Source of the DNA: CBDDFS01 sp965227255
GTDB lineage: Bacteria; Bacteroidota; Bacteroidia; Flavobacteriales_E; Vicingaceae
NCBI GenBank assembly: GCA_965227255.1
Contig: CBDDFS010000006.1
Location: forward strand, 1-64,000
Direction: 5' to 3'
Length of the DNA: 64,000 bases
Shown here: positions 55,397 through 63,619 of the stretch, one piece after another
Numbering within the stretch: position 1 is the first letter of the stretch
Layout of the letters: every line of letters starts with the position of its first letter
Notes under the pieces: generated by a model
What the model was told of the DNA's origin: nothing
Databases searched by the model: none
What the model saw: only the letters and a program-made list of their open reading frames with translations
Translations under genes and position numbers: made by a program

Positions 55397-56503
55397 ATGA
55401 AACAATTACTCTCATTCGTTAAGAAAGAATTTTACCATGTATTCAGGGATTCAAAAACCCTTTTGATCCTTTTCGGTCTACCCATTGCTCAGATCGTGCT
55501 TTTCGGTTTTGCCTTGACGAACGAGATTAAAAATGCACGCATCGGAATTGGGGATATGACCCGGGATCAGCATTCCATTGAACTGATAAATAAAATATCA
55601 GCCAGCAAATATTTCAACATAACAACTGAAATTAATAATGAGCAGGAATTGACCTCGGCATTTAAGAAAGGAGATATCAAACTGGCTGTAATGTTCCCGG
55701 CAGGATTTGGCAATGATCTCGCAAATGGAGAAAGTCCGAGAATTCAAATCATTGCGGATGCTACAGATCCGAACACTGCGAACACTTTGATCAATTATTT
55801 GCAAAACATCATTATTGAATATCAAGGCTCCTTAAAGCCAGAGAATGCCAGTGCTCAGCTCATAGATTTGCAAACCAGGATGATCTACAATCCGGAATTA
55901 AAGGGCGCAACCAACTATGTGCCCGGAGTCATGGCTCTGGTTCTCTTGCTGGTCTGTGTATTGATGACATCGGTTTCCATTGTGCGGGAAAAAGAATTGG
56001 GCACAATGGAAGTACTCCTCGTTTCTCCCGTAAGTCCCATACTTGTAATCATCTCCAAAGCCATACCCTATTTCATTTTATCCTTGGTCAATTTAACGGT
56101 CATTCTCATCCTTAGTGTCACCTTACTCGACATGCCAATCAATGGAAGCCTGCTTCTTCTGTTTTTGGAGAGTGGACTACTCATTCTCACCGCCCTTGCC
56201 CTGGGACTGTTGATATCAAACAGCACGAATTCTCAGCAATCGGCTATGCTGATCTCGCTTATGGGAATGCTGATACCAACAATGTTGTTTACCGGCTTCA
56301 TGTTTCCTCTTGAAAATATGCCCATCGTACTTCAGGTAATTGCCAACATCGTGCCTTCCAAATGGTATTACATTATTGTCAAATCAATCATGATCAAGGG
56401 ACTCGGAATTTCTGCCATCTGGAAAGAAACTTTGATTCTTGCTGGAATGACCGTCTTTCTTTTATCCATTAGTATTAAAAAGTATAAAACCAGGCTGGCA
56501 TGA
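55397..56503 (+). CDS. ABC-2 type permease, YbhS/R-like (first)
   Basis: About 368 residues from the ATG at 55397 (a start 17 codons upstream would overlap the ATPase gene). The pattern is an N-terminal helix (LLILFGLPIAQIVLFGFAL), a large periplasmic loop (about residues 45-180), then five helices near the C-terminus (VPGVMALVLLLVCVLMTSVS, FILSLVNLTVILILSVTLL). This is the drug/lipid ABC-2 permease arrangement. Its stop overlaps the start of the next permease (ATGA), so the two probably form a heterodimer. Confidence 0.87.
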   Translation: MKQLLSFVKKEFYHVFRDSKTLLILFGLPIAQIVLFGFALTNEIKNARIGIGDMTRDQHSIELINKISASKYFNITTEINNEQELTSAFKKGDIKLAVMFPAGFGNDLANGESPRIQIIADATDPNTANTLINYLQNIIIEYQGSLKPENASAQLIDLQTRMIYNPELKGATNYVPGVMALVLLLVCVLMTSVSIVREKELGTMEVLLVSPVSPILVIISKAIPYFILSLVNLTVILILSVTLLDMPINGSLLLLFLESGLLILTALALGLLISNSTNSQQSAMLISLMGMLIPTMLFTGFMFPLENMPIVLQVIANIVPSKWYYIIVKSIMIKGLGISAIWKETLILAGMTVFLLSISIKKYKTRLA

Positions 56504-57621
56504 GAATATTGGCATTCTTGTTAAGGAAAGAATTCAAGCAGATTTTCAGGAATAGGGCTCTGTTGCCGATGATCTTCATTATGCCTCTAGTGCAGCTTTT
56601 AGTGATGCCCCTTGCTGCTGATTATGAAATAAAGAACATCAATATTTCCATTGTGGATCACGACCGAAGTGAAAAATCAAGAGAGATTTTAGAAAGAATC
56701 ATTGCTTCGGGTTATTTTCAACTTCAGGACTACGATAATTCTTTCGATCACTCGCTCAGAAACCTGGAAAAGGACAGAACAGATCTGATCCTCGAGATCC
56801 CAAAGCATTTCGAAAAAGACCTTTTAACAAGAAGAAAATCTGATCTCTTTCTTGCCGTGAATGCCATCAACGGAACCAAGGCCAACTTAGGTGCGGCCTA
56901 TGTGAGTCAGATCATAGGCCAGTATCAAAAAGAAATCGGAATTGAATTATCAGGCATGCCGAAAGAAGACCTTTCCAAACAGATCAGCGTGTACAGTGCC
57001 AACTGGTACAACACCCTTCAGAATTATAATTTATTCATGGTGCCTGGAATCCTGGTGGTGTTGGTAACCATGGTAGGTGCATACATGTGTGCACTGAATA
57101 TTGTGAAAGAAAAAGAAATCGGTACCATAGAACAGATCAACGTTTCACCGATCAAAAAATATCATTTCATCCTTGGAAAAATGATTCCATTCTGGATCAT
57201 AGGACAAGTAGTATTCTCGATAGGTCTCTTTGTTGTAGGCAATCTAATCTACGACATTCATATCGAAGGCAGCATCTGGGAATTGTATGGATTTTTGTCG
57301 CTTTACCTAGTTGCACTTCTCGGTCTGGGACTATTGATTTCGACCTATTCTGAAACCCAGCAACAGGCCATGTCCATTGCATTCTTTTTCATGATGATCT
57401 TTCTTTTAATGAGTGGTTTGTTTACTGCCATTGAAAGCATGCCGACCTGGTCACAGGTCATAGCTTATTCAAATCCTGTAACCTATTTCATCGATGTGAT
57501 CCGCATGCTCATACTCAAGGGAAGCGGATTTTCGGACTTCACAAGGCAGTTTATTATCGTCCTTTTCTTTGCCCTCTTCTTCAACGTATGGGCCATCCTC
57601 AATTATCGAAAAACCAGTTGA
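56500..57621 (+). CDS. ABC-2 type permease, YbhR/S-like (second)
   Basis: A 373-residue paralogue of the preceding permease with the same order: first helix (LLPMIFIMPLVQLLVMPLAA), a periplasmic loop of about 135 residues (IVDHDRSEKSREILERI), then a group of C-terminal helices (VPGILVVLVTMVGAYMCAL, LMSGLFTAIESMP). It completes the seven-gene TetR-TolC-HlyD-ABC-ABC-permease-permease operon. No terminator was recognised in the 112 bp after it. The substrate is not known; E. coli YbhFSR handles drugs and Na+, which cannot be assumed here. Confidence 0.87.
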   Translation: MRILAFLLRKEFKQIFRNRALLPMIFIMPLVQLLVMPLAADYEIKNINISIVDHDRSEKSREILERIIASGYFQLQDYDNSFDHSLRNLEKDRTDLILEIPKHFEKDLLTRRKSDLFLAVNAINGTKANLGAAYVSQIIGQYQKEIGIELSGMPKEDLSKQISVYSANWYNTLQNYNLFMVPGILVVLVTMVGAYMCALNIVKEKEIGTIEQINVSPIKKYHFILGKMIPFWIIGQVVFSIGLFVVGNLIYDIHIEGSIWELYGFLSLYLVALLGLGLLISTYSETQQQAMSIAFFFMMIFLLMSGLFTAIESMPTWSQVIAYSNPVTYFIDVIRMLILKGSGFSDFTRQFIIVLFFALFFNVWAILNYRKTS

Positions 57622-57733
57622 TTCAAAACGTATATCTTTTTTGAAGGAAGAGAGAGGTCTCATTCTTAGATCAATCCTGTAATTCTCAGGAATTATGAAG
57701 TAGGATATTTAAGAATTCTTTTAACTTTCCGTC

Positions 57734-58234
57734 ATGGACATATTAAACACAGCCACCGACTGGGCAAAAGCTGAAGTCTTTTCTACAAAATTTTTCATCT
57801 TGTTTGGTATCGCATTTGAAATTGCTTGCATTGGATTCTGGCAGCTTGGAAAAACAGATCTGGCCAGGGCATACATCTACCCTACCTTGGTTGCAGGCAT
57901 TTTGTTAATGACGGTAGGGATCGGTTTGCTTTATACCAACACAACAAGGATTACAACATTTGCAGCTGATCATGAAAAGGATGCTTCCGCATTTCTTAAT
58001 TCTGAAATCAAACGAGGTGAAGCAACTTTAAAAGAATACGGAGTTGTATTTAAGGTCATCCCGCTTATCATTATTGCAGCAGCATTGATTGTCATTTTTG
58101 TCAACACCCCAATTTGGAGGGCCATTAGCATAACAACCATTGCCATGATGATCGTTATATTGTTGGTAGATGGCAATGCCCATGCGCGAATAAAAGATTA
58201 TCACGAGAAATTAGTGGAAGCGGAAAAACGTTAA
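57734..58234 (+). CDS. Four-helix membrane protein, unknown function
   Basis: A 166-residue protein with four predicted helices in two pairs: FFILFGIAFEIACIGFWQ, YPTLVAGILLMTVGIGLLY, then VIPLIIIAAALIVIFV and ISITTIAMMIVILLVDG. A charged loop lies between the pairs (about residues 75-105, HEKDASAFLNSEIKRGE). No family was recognised. The gene is joined end to end with the GNAT gene (its stop is immediately followed by the next ATG), so the two are an operon. The 112-bp gap before it suggests its own promoter. Confidence 0.65.
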   Translation: MDILNTATDWAKAEVFSTKFFILFGIAFEIACIGFWQLGKTDLARAYIYPTLVAGILLMTVGIGLLYTNTTRITTFAADHEKDASAFLNSEIKRGEATLKEYGVVFKVIPLIIIAAALIVIFVNTPIWRAISITTIAMMIVILLVDGNAHARIKDYHEKLVEAEKR

Positions 58235-58798
58235 ATGGATATCGAAATAAAACCCTTATCCAAAGAGTTGAAAGAAGACTATCTGTTCTTCTTTGACAAC
58301 ATCGTTTTCGAAGAAAATCTCGATCGACACAAATGTTATTGCATCGACTTCAATTTCCTCGGAGATGTAGAAACCTGTACACGTAAAATGAGCAGGTCGA
58401 TGATCATTGATCGCATAGATAATAATAAGCACAAAGGATATTTGGCCTACGAAAATGAAAAAGTGGTTGGCTGGTGTAATGTCAATGAGAGATTGAATTA
58501 CGAGAGACTGATCAGGGACTTTGATGTCATAGATAATCTTGATGACAAAGCATGTTCCATTGTATGTTTTTTAATCCATCCTAATTACAGAAGAAAAGGC
58601 ATTTCGAATCAGATTCTGAAAAGAATCATAGAGGATTACTCGAATACAAATTTTGACTATCTGGAAGCCTATCCCAAAAAAGGAGATCTATCAAATGAAG
58701 GAAACTTCAAGGGTCCAAAGGAATTGTATAAAAGATTCGGATTTGAGGTTCACAAAGAGCATGACGAATATTATGTAATGCGTAAAGCCATCAATTAG
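58235..58798 (+). CDS. GNAT family N-acetyltransferase
   Basis: A 187-residue protein with the GNAT core in the C-terminal half: CSIVCFLIHPNYRRKGISN is the acetyl-CoA-binding motif A (V-x-P-x-x-R-x-x-G type), followed by helix ILKRIIEDY and the final LYKRFGFEVHKEHD. The N-terminal part is Cys/Asp rich (HKCYCIDFNFLGDVETC), which is less typical. The acceptor amine is unknown. It follows the four-helix membrane protein with no gap. Confidence 0.82.
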   Translation: MDIEIKPLSKELKEDYLFFFDNIVFEENLDRHKCYCIDFNFLGDVETCTRKMSRSMIIDRIDNNKHKGYLAYENEKVVGWCNVNERLNYERLIRDFDVIDNLDDKACSIVCFLIHPNYRRKGISNQILKRIIEDYSNTNFDYLEAYPKKGDLSNEGNFKGPKELYKRFGFEVHKEHDEYYVMRKAIN

Positions 58799-58880
58799 GT
58801 TTGCAGAAAAGTTTCATATTATTCCGTGAATCACGATAAGACTAATAATATATGCGCTCAAGCAACGAAATTTGATCAAC

Positions 58881-59417
58881 ATGAATCAATTTAAATCTTT
58901 CATATTCTTATTACTAACCACACTCATATGGCACAACGAAGTGAAATGTCAAAAACTTGAGAGACCTTCTGAAGGGAATGCCATGGTGTATTTTGTGAGG
59001 TTTCGTGGTGCTGTTGCCGTGATCGATTTCAAATATTACGACGGCCAAAAGTATCTTGGAAAAGGAGGTGGCAATAACTACTATTATTATGAATGTGAGC
59101 CCGGTGAACATGTATTCTGGGTGTCTGCCGAAAACAGAGAATACGTGAAGGGAGATCTTAAACCAAACGGTATATATATTATTGAAGTAAGGCCATTTTT
59201 CCGTGCCGTATCAAGCGGAGTTGAACTCTACCCTGTTTCCCCTGAGGATAAGAAAACTGTCAAAAAAATTGAGAGTTTCATAGAGAAAAATGATCCTAAA
59301 ACTTTGAAAAGATCTGATGATGACAAATCCAAACAGATCGAGGGCGGAATGGAGCGATTAAATTCAATTGAATCGAAAATAAAAGTAATTGATACGGAAT
59401 GGGTATTTGACTTTTAA
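58881..59417 (+). CDS. Secreted DUF2846-like protein
   Basis: About 178 residues from ATG 58881 (three in-frame codons earlier there is a TTG). A signal peptide (FIFLLLTTLIWHNEVKC) is followed by a beta-rich domain with AMVYFVRFRGAVAVIDFKYY, KYLGKGGGNNYYYYE and CEPGEHVFWV, similar to DUF2846 proteins, which usually bind the envelope and have an unknown function. A charged C-terminal extension (DKSKQIEGGMERL) is extra compared with that family. It is probably a single gene. Confidence 0.65.
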   Translation: MNQFKSFIFLLLTTLIWHNEVKCQKLERPSEGNAMVYFVRFRGAVAVIDFKYYDGQKYLGKGGGNNYYYYECEPGEHVFWVSAENREYVKGDLKPNGIYIIEVRPFFRAVSSGVELYPVSPEDKKTVKKIESFIEKNDPKTLKRSDDDKSKQIEGGMERLNSIESKIKVIDTEWVFDF

Positions 59418-59730
59418 CAGAGAAACGATTCGTTCAAAAAGGTTATGTAAGAAATAACATCTAAAAATCCAGCCTCAACACTTTTCGCAATTTCCTATAA
59501 TTTGAAATGTCAGATACAGGTTCAAATATGAAAAAGCAGGAGTTGATCGAACGGGTAAGACAAATTGTTCCACTGAGACCTTTGCGGTCCCAAACGAATT
59601 CCAGTGTCGTGTATGCATGACTTTGGATTGGCCGAAAGTCTCCCATAACGGATAAGCACCAATAGGATTACCTATTACATGCACATTATCGAATATTTAG
59701 GATAATTTTAAGTCTATATGCGGAATTGCT
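59418..59730. other. 313-bp intergenic region without a recognised gene
   Basis: Two overlapping minus-strand frames of 61-69 codons exist between about 59461 and 59684, but neither shows a signal, a domain or a plausible start context. The sequence is unremarkable apart from an AT-rich end toward 59700. I see no hairpin terminator. It separates the DUF2846-like gene from the next gene, which begins with GTG at 59731. Confidence 0.45.
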
Positions 59731-60348
59731 GTGAATAAAGCCCTTTCGAATATTTTATTCATATCGACGTTCATTTGGACATTGCTTTTCGTGAGCTGTG
59801 CCCTAGCACCATGGGATAATACATTCAATGCCATAGGAAATCATCGAATGCATGGAAAGATGGAACTGGTTCAAGAAGCCCTTGACGGCTACTGGGAAAT
59901 GTATCCTGAAAATCGAATCACTCGAAAGCACCTATCGAAAATGGAAAGGTTGTGGCCTAAGAGTTGTGAAATGGCCTATGATACGTCCCTGGATACAGCA
60001 ATTTTGTTTGGTAATATCAGGAAGTACTATTACCCAAAGAAGGTTGGTAGAGTGACGACGAAAGGTGAAAAATTTTACGCTTTATTTTGGCATTCGATTT
60101 CCAGCAATGGGAATTACGAATACAGTTTTTCAATAAACAAATGGAAGAATCCAAGCAATCTCCGACTCGATTTCATCACTGAATTTGAGGATGACACCGC
60201 ATATGTGCACTCCTGGCATAATTTATCATCAAAGGAAAGAAGATCAATGAGAAGAATGTTCAAATCAGATGTGGTCGATCCAGTGAATAAAATTGTACAA
60301 GAACTTGAGAGAAAAGGAAACGATAAATTAGAAAAAGAGAATCAATAG
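59731..60348 (+). CDS. Lipoprotein of unknown function
   Basis: A 205-residue protein starting at GTG with a lipoprotein signal (ISTFIWTLLFVSC). The mature part is basic and aromatic, with KYYYPKKVGRVTTKG and FYALFWHSISSNGNYEY as compact blocks, and ends in a charged helix (RKGNDKLEKENQ). No domain was recognised. The 230 bp after it carry no gene that I can support. Confidence 0.6.
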   Translation: MNKALSNILFISTFIWTLLFVSCALAPWDNTFNAIGNHRMHGKMELVQEALDGYWEMYPENRITRKHLSKMERLWPKSCEMAYDTSLDTAILFGNIRKYYYPKKVGRVTTKGEKFYALFWHSISSNGNYEYSFSINKWKNPSNLRLDFITEFEDDTAYVHSWHNLSSKERRSMRRMFKSDVVDPVNKIVQELERKGNDKLEKENQ

Positions 60349-60578
60349 CTGAAGTTCGTGGAGTACCAAAAGATTCACTCCATGTGTACAAACGGCTTTC
60401 TAATCTCAATCCTGAAGGTAGCTTCTTACATCAATTCTCAGATACTTGCTTAAGCCATTTAAAAAAGATTTCAAGAGGGTGAAGGGACTCTTCTGGTTTT
60501 GCTTCTGTTAAAACAAATTCAGATCTTCTCAATATGATTACTTTAAAGGTGTAAACTAAGCTGCGATTTCGAGCATAT

Positions 60579-61499
60579 ATGGAGGATGGATTTTTCAAAC
60601 CGATTGACTTAAGGCAATTCTTAAAGAACTCACCCTTCTTACATCCTTTCAAAGAGTCTTACACGGATTATCTATTTCAAATTCTCGAACAATCGATAAG
60701 ATACTGGGATGAAGGGAATAATGAGAAGGCATTAGAGCAGATCAAAATTTTCAATTCGAATTTCGAGGAGTTTCAGTTTGGCAATTTAATGGAATTGGCA
60801 ATCAATATCGAGAATACAGACCCAAGCAAGGCCATTTCATACTTGAATTCTGTTTCCACAGAATCATTGACATCCAAGGTATTGAGGTCCTGGTATCATT
60901 TCACTCTTGCAGTTTTTCATTTTATGAACCTGGATATTGACTTCGCGAAAGAAGAATGCGACAAAGCCATTAAATATGAGAAGAAGATTTGGTTGGTGTA
61001 CTATCTGCGTGGCACCTGCCTTGCAATGAGAGAATTACATTATAGCGCCATACCGGATTTTAAGAAGGCTTTGAAAGACGGGTATAAAAGGAATGAGATA
61101 TTAGCCTGCCTGGCCTATAGCTATCTCAGAACACGCCAGTACCGTAAATCATTTAAGGTTCACAAAAAGATCGTAGATCAATTCCCAGAAAACCACAAGG
61201 TGCAATACAACACCGGACTTTGCTACAAAAGGTATAAAAAATACAAAACAGCCATAAAGTACTTTTCAAAGGCTATTGAGCTTGATCCCTCTATTCCTGG
61301 TTACAGGTTAACCAGAGGACGAGTATTGATGAAGCTCAGGGATTACAATGAGGCTGCAAAAGACTTGAATCTTGCCTTCGAGTCGGGCAACCAAATAGCC
61401 GGAAAACTGCTCAGGGTGAATGAGGATGTCATGTCTAAAAAGTTAACTTCCAGACAAGCTGAAAGAATGGTCAGGAAAATTGCAACGGGAACTAAGTAG
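60579..61499 (+). CDS. TPR-repeat protein, cytoplasmic
   Basis: A 306-residue protein without a signal peptide. TPR-like units run through its length, clearest at about residues 115-280: AKEECDKAIKYEKKIWLVYY, LACLAYSYLRTRQY, AIKYFSKAIELDPSIPGY and EAAKDLNLAFESGN. The N-terminal part (about residues 1-60) is not TPR-like. TPR proteins act as scaffolds; no partner domain is fused. It is the last gene before the repeat-flanked accessory segment, and ends 90 bp before the first repeat copy with its terminator. Confidence 0.75.
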   Translation: MEDGFFKPIDLRQFLKNSPFLHPFKESYTDYLFQILEQSIRYWDEGNNEKALEQIKIFNSNFEEFQFGNLMELAINIENTDPSKAISYLNSVSTESLTSKVLRSWYHFTLAVFHFMNLDIDFAKEECDKAIKYEKKIWLVYYLRGTCLAMRELHYSAIPDFKKALKDGYKRNEILACLAYSYLRTRQYRKSFKVHKKIVDQFPENHKVQYNTGLCYKRYKKYKTAIKYFSKAIELDPSIPGYRLTRGRVLMKLRDYNEAAKDLNLAFESGNQIAGKLLRVNEDVMSKKLTSRQAERMVRKIATGTK

Positions 61500-61588
61500 A
61501 GTTTATCGGGTAGCTCGTTCGAATGAATGATTCTCGGTCTCGGTTCTTAAGCTGAATAAACCTTCTCAATTTCATCATGCTTCTGGAA

Positions 61589-61642
61589 TCTTAAATCAAA
61601 AAAGCCTGCTCGTTTGAGCAGGCATTTTTGCAGTCTCTAGGG
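61589..61642 (+). repeat. 54-bp repeat, copy 1: terminator hairpin plus core GCAGTC-N-CTAGGG
   Basis: Within the repeat, a stem GCCTGCTC (61604-61611) / GAGCAGGC (61616-61623) with a GTTT loop and flanking A and T tracts forms a strong intrinsic terminator for the TPR gene. The core GCAGTCTCTAGGG follows at 61630-61642. Copy 2 at 63417-63470 differs at only two of 54 positions. The pair brackets the accessory unit. Terminator confidence is high; the role of the core as an attachment site is inferred. Confidence 0.85.
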
Positions 61643-61796
61643 AAAAAGTAAACACATTCATTTACAATGACATGCAAATAATGTCGGACATATACCGGAT
61701 CATTCCCAAGTATAAATACTACAATATTGTATAAAACAGGACTTTGTACTATTTAATTTCTATATTAGAAATCCAATACTACGATACTTAAACCTT

Positions 61797-62240
61797 ATGA
61801 CTGGGAAAAATATCTTGGGAGATAGAAATGTTGATTTGCTAAATATTGGCGCAAGTAAATCTACATTGATAAGATATGCCCAAATTGCTGATAGCCTGGA
61901 AAACTTTAATGTAATAGATCATTTTTATCAAATTCGAAAATCTGATACAGGTGATGGATTGGCATTTGAGGTAATGATATTTAATCAAAGAATAATTCAT
62001 GATATCGTCGTTACGAGTCATGAAATTGAATATATATCTGTTTTACTGAAAGCTGTGAACTCTACAATTTTCACAAGTTCCTTCGAATTAAGTAAAGAAT
62101 TAGGTACAAAATCAGATAGTGCGAATCTTACGATTTCATATGGAGGTGATTTGAAAGAACTTCATTATGTCACCAATAATGAAAGATTTGACGATTTGTT
62201 GAGGGTAAAGAATACTTTAATGAAATTAATTTCTGAATGA
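61797..62240 (+). CDS. Protein of unknown function, first gene of the accessory pair
   Basis: A 147-residue protein with no signal peptide, membrane helix or recognised domain. It has a charged, mixed alpha/beta composition (SKSTLIRYAQIADSLENF, LLKAVNSTIFTSSFELSK). Codon use is visibly more AT-rich than in the genes to the left. Its stop overlaps the start of the next gene (ATGA), so they form one transcript. I cannot assign a function. Its position between two copies of a 54-bp repeat next to an integrase suggests mobile cargo, for example a defence, toxin-antitoxin or stress unit, but this is inference. Confidence 0.65.
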   Translation: MTGKNILGDRNVDLLNIGASKSTLIRYAQIADSLENFNVIDHFYQIRKSDTGDGLAFEVMIFNQRIIHDIVVTSHEIEYISVLLKAVNSTIFTSSFELSKELGTKSDSANLTISYGGDLKELHYVTNNERFDDLLRVKNTLMKLISE

Positions 62241-62980
62241 TGTTGCTACATGAGACTGTAGGAATAGAACAATGGAGAATATACCTTCACGATGCAAATG
62301 AGATTGCTCAAATTGTTGGTGCAATATTGGTTATGATATATGTGATATATACCTATAAGACATTCAGACAAATTAAGAAACAGACAGACTACCAACAAGA
62401 TGCATATTTGAGAGTTGAGCCGACAATTGAAAAAGAAATTTCAAAAGGAGCGACTACAATTAAAGTCAAAGACGGGAGACCTGTTGTATTGTCTTCAAGG
62501 GAATCTGGGCTTACTTCAAAATATCTTGAAAAGACCATCCCTGATCAGATGAAAGCTACATTAAAACCTATTTTCTCACTTAAGGACAATTTATATGAGG
62601 GTAATTATTTCACACTCGAGTTGACTAATTTTGGGAATTCTGAAATTAATGAGATAAATGTCATAATGGACATGATAATTTCTAATTCTGATGAACTGGT
62701 TGAAAAAAGAATGCTAAAAAAAGAAGAAGAACATAATTTTGAATTTGAAATTAAAGAAGCAATTCAAGGTAGTAGAGGTAAAATTAAAATTCCATTAATT
62801 TCTACTGCTGCATTTCCAATTTATGAAATGTACATTACGGGGACTTATACAGACGTTCGCGGGAAAACATATCCAATCCACCCAATAAGTTTTACAGGTG
62901 AAAATGATCATTTTCACCAATTACCAAAAGTCTCTGGATCTGAAGAAGATTCAAAAGAGAAAGATAAGCCAGCATTTTAA
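62237..62980 (+). CDS. Single-pass membrane protein of unknown function, second gene of the accessory pair
   Basis: A 247-residue protein with one N-terminal membrane helix (IAQIVGAILVMIYVIYTY, about residues 25-42), a short coiled coil (KTFRQIKKQTDYQQ), and a C-terminal domain rich in beta-strands (NYFTLELTNFGNSEINEINV, AAFPIYEMYITGTYTD). It ends with a charged tail (SEEDSKEKDKPAF). No known domain was identified. It overlaps the upstream gene by 4 bp and shares its AT-rich codon use. The start could also be the second ATG at 62240. Confidence 0.65.
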   Translation: MMLLHETVGIEQWRIYLHDANEIAQIVGAILVMIYVIYTYKTFRQIKKQTDYQQDAYLRVEPTIEKEISKGATTIKVKDGRPVVLSSRESGLTSKYLEKTIPDQMKATLKPIFSLKDNLYEGNYFTLELTNFGNSEINEINVIMDMIISNSDELVEKRMLKKEEEHNFEFEIKEAIQGSRGKIKIPLISTAAFPIYEMYITGTYTDVRGKTYPIHPISFTGENDHFHQLPKVSGSEEDSKEKDKPAF

Positions 62981-63044
62981 ATTGTCGAAACATTTGAGTT
63001 CCGAGAATCTATATCAATCTAATATTCAACTAGTTAACACTCTT

Positions 63045-63084
63045 TGTCGGAACAAAATAAAGGAATCTGTCGGAACAATAAAGG
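63045..63084. repeat. Pair of direct repeats TGTCGGAACAA(A)ATAAAGG
   Basis: Copies lie at 63045-63063 and 63068-63084 and differ by a two-base gap. They sit between the accessory gene pair and its terminator. They might be recombinase arm sites or a simple duplication; the function is not known. Confidence 0.6.
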
Positions 63085-63102
63085 CCTGAATATCAGGCCT
63101 TT
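63080..63102 (+). terminator. Intrinsic terminator after the accessory gene pair
   Basis: A perfect 10-bp inverted repeat AAAGGCCTGA / TCAGGCCTTT with the loop ATA. The flanking A and T tracts make it work in both directions. It lies about 100 bp after the stop of the second accessory gene and is followed by a core-like GCAGTCACTAGGGG at 63115. Confidence 0.85.
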
Positions 63103-63416
63103 ATGTCGATGGTAGCAGTCACTAGGGGAATAACTTGTTGTTTTTCCCCGTCCGTCCAATACTGAAAATACAAGAACGACCCTTAAAGATGTTTTACTTT
63201 AATGCTAGCTCTCTGAGGAATACCTTCTCTTTGACTTAAACAGGGGAATGCTCATACGCACAAGGCATGCCGCACTATCCCCTCGCGAACCTCGCAAACA
63301 AAGTTTGCATCGGTTTCGAACCCGGCCGGCGCTTCGTTCGATTCCCCAGGGCCTGGCATCCTTCCTCCATCATATCTCACAAATCACTTCAGCATTCCGA
63401 ATTCAGTAATCAGTAT

Positions 63417-63470
63417 TCTTAAATCAAAAAAGCCTGCTCGTTTGAGCAGGCTTTTTTGCAGTCCCTAGGG
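63417..63470 (+). repeat. 54-bp repeat, copy 2: terminator hairpin plus core GCAGTC-N-CTAGGG
   Basis: Same structure as copy 1 (52 of 54 bases identical): stem GCCTGCTC / GAGCAGGC, T-tract, core GCAGTCCCTAGGG at 63458-63470, extended by GGAC to give the palindrome GTCCC-TAG-GGGAC. It lies 150 bp before the integrase start codon, the usual place of an attachment site in integrase-mediated elements. Confidence 0.85.
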
Positions 63471-63588
63471 GACTACTTAATATTTTACATCTTTTTACGT
63501 ACCTTTACAGAATCAATCGTTATATTCAATTTTAATAGGCTTTTCATGTATACCAATATAGTAAAGAATTCTCTTTTGTAAAATAAAT

Positions 63589-63612
63589 GTTGGGTAATTT
63601 GTTGGGTAATTA
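63589..63612. repeat. Tandem 12-bp repeat upstream of the integrase gene
   Basis: GTTGGGTAATTT is followed directly by GTTGGGTAATTA (one mismatch), 7 bp before the ATG. It is a candidate operator or integrase arm-type binding site. Confidence 0.65.
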
Positions 63613-63619
63613 GATAATA

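Larger units (their letters stand above)
62981..63619. other. 639-bp intergenic region carrying repeats, two hairpins and a GC-rich relic-like stretch
   Basis: No gene is supported. From left to right: a short direct-repeat pair (63045-63084), a hairpin terminator (63080-63102), a core GCAGTCACTAGGGG (63115-63128), a GC-rich stretch (about 63225-63375), repeat copy 2 with its hairpin (63417-63470), and an AT-rich promoter-like region with a tandem 12-bp repeat before the integrase gene. The GC-rich stretch contains TTCGAACCC and TTCGATTCC pieces, but it does not fold into a tRNA cloverleaf by hand. Confidence 0.6.

Noticed and set aside
59461..59684. Two overlapping minus-strand frames of 61-69 codons
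   Set aside because: No start context, signal peptide or domain, and they exclude each other.
60431..60652. A minus-strand 73-codon frame over the 5' end of the TPR gene
   Set aside because: It overlaps the start of a better-supported gene and shows no recognisable feature.
63225..63375. A possible tRNA gene (pieces TTCGAACCC and TTCGATTCC)
   Set aside because: No acceptor stem or D-arm pairs with them on either strand, and the T-stem does not pair.
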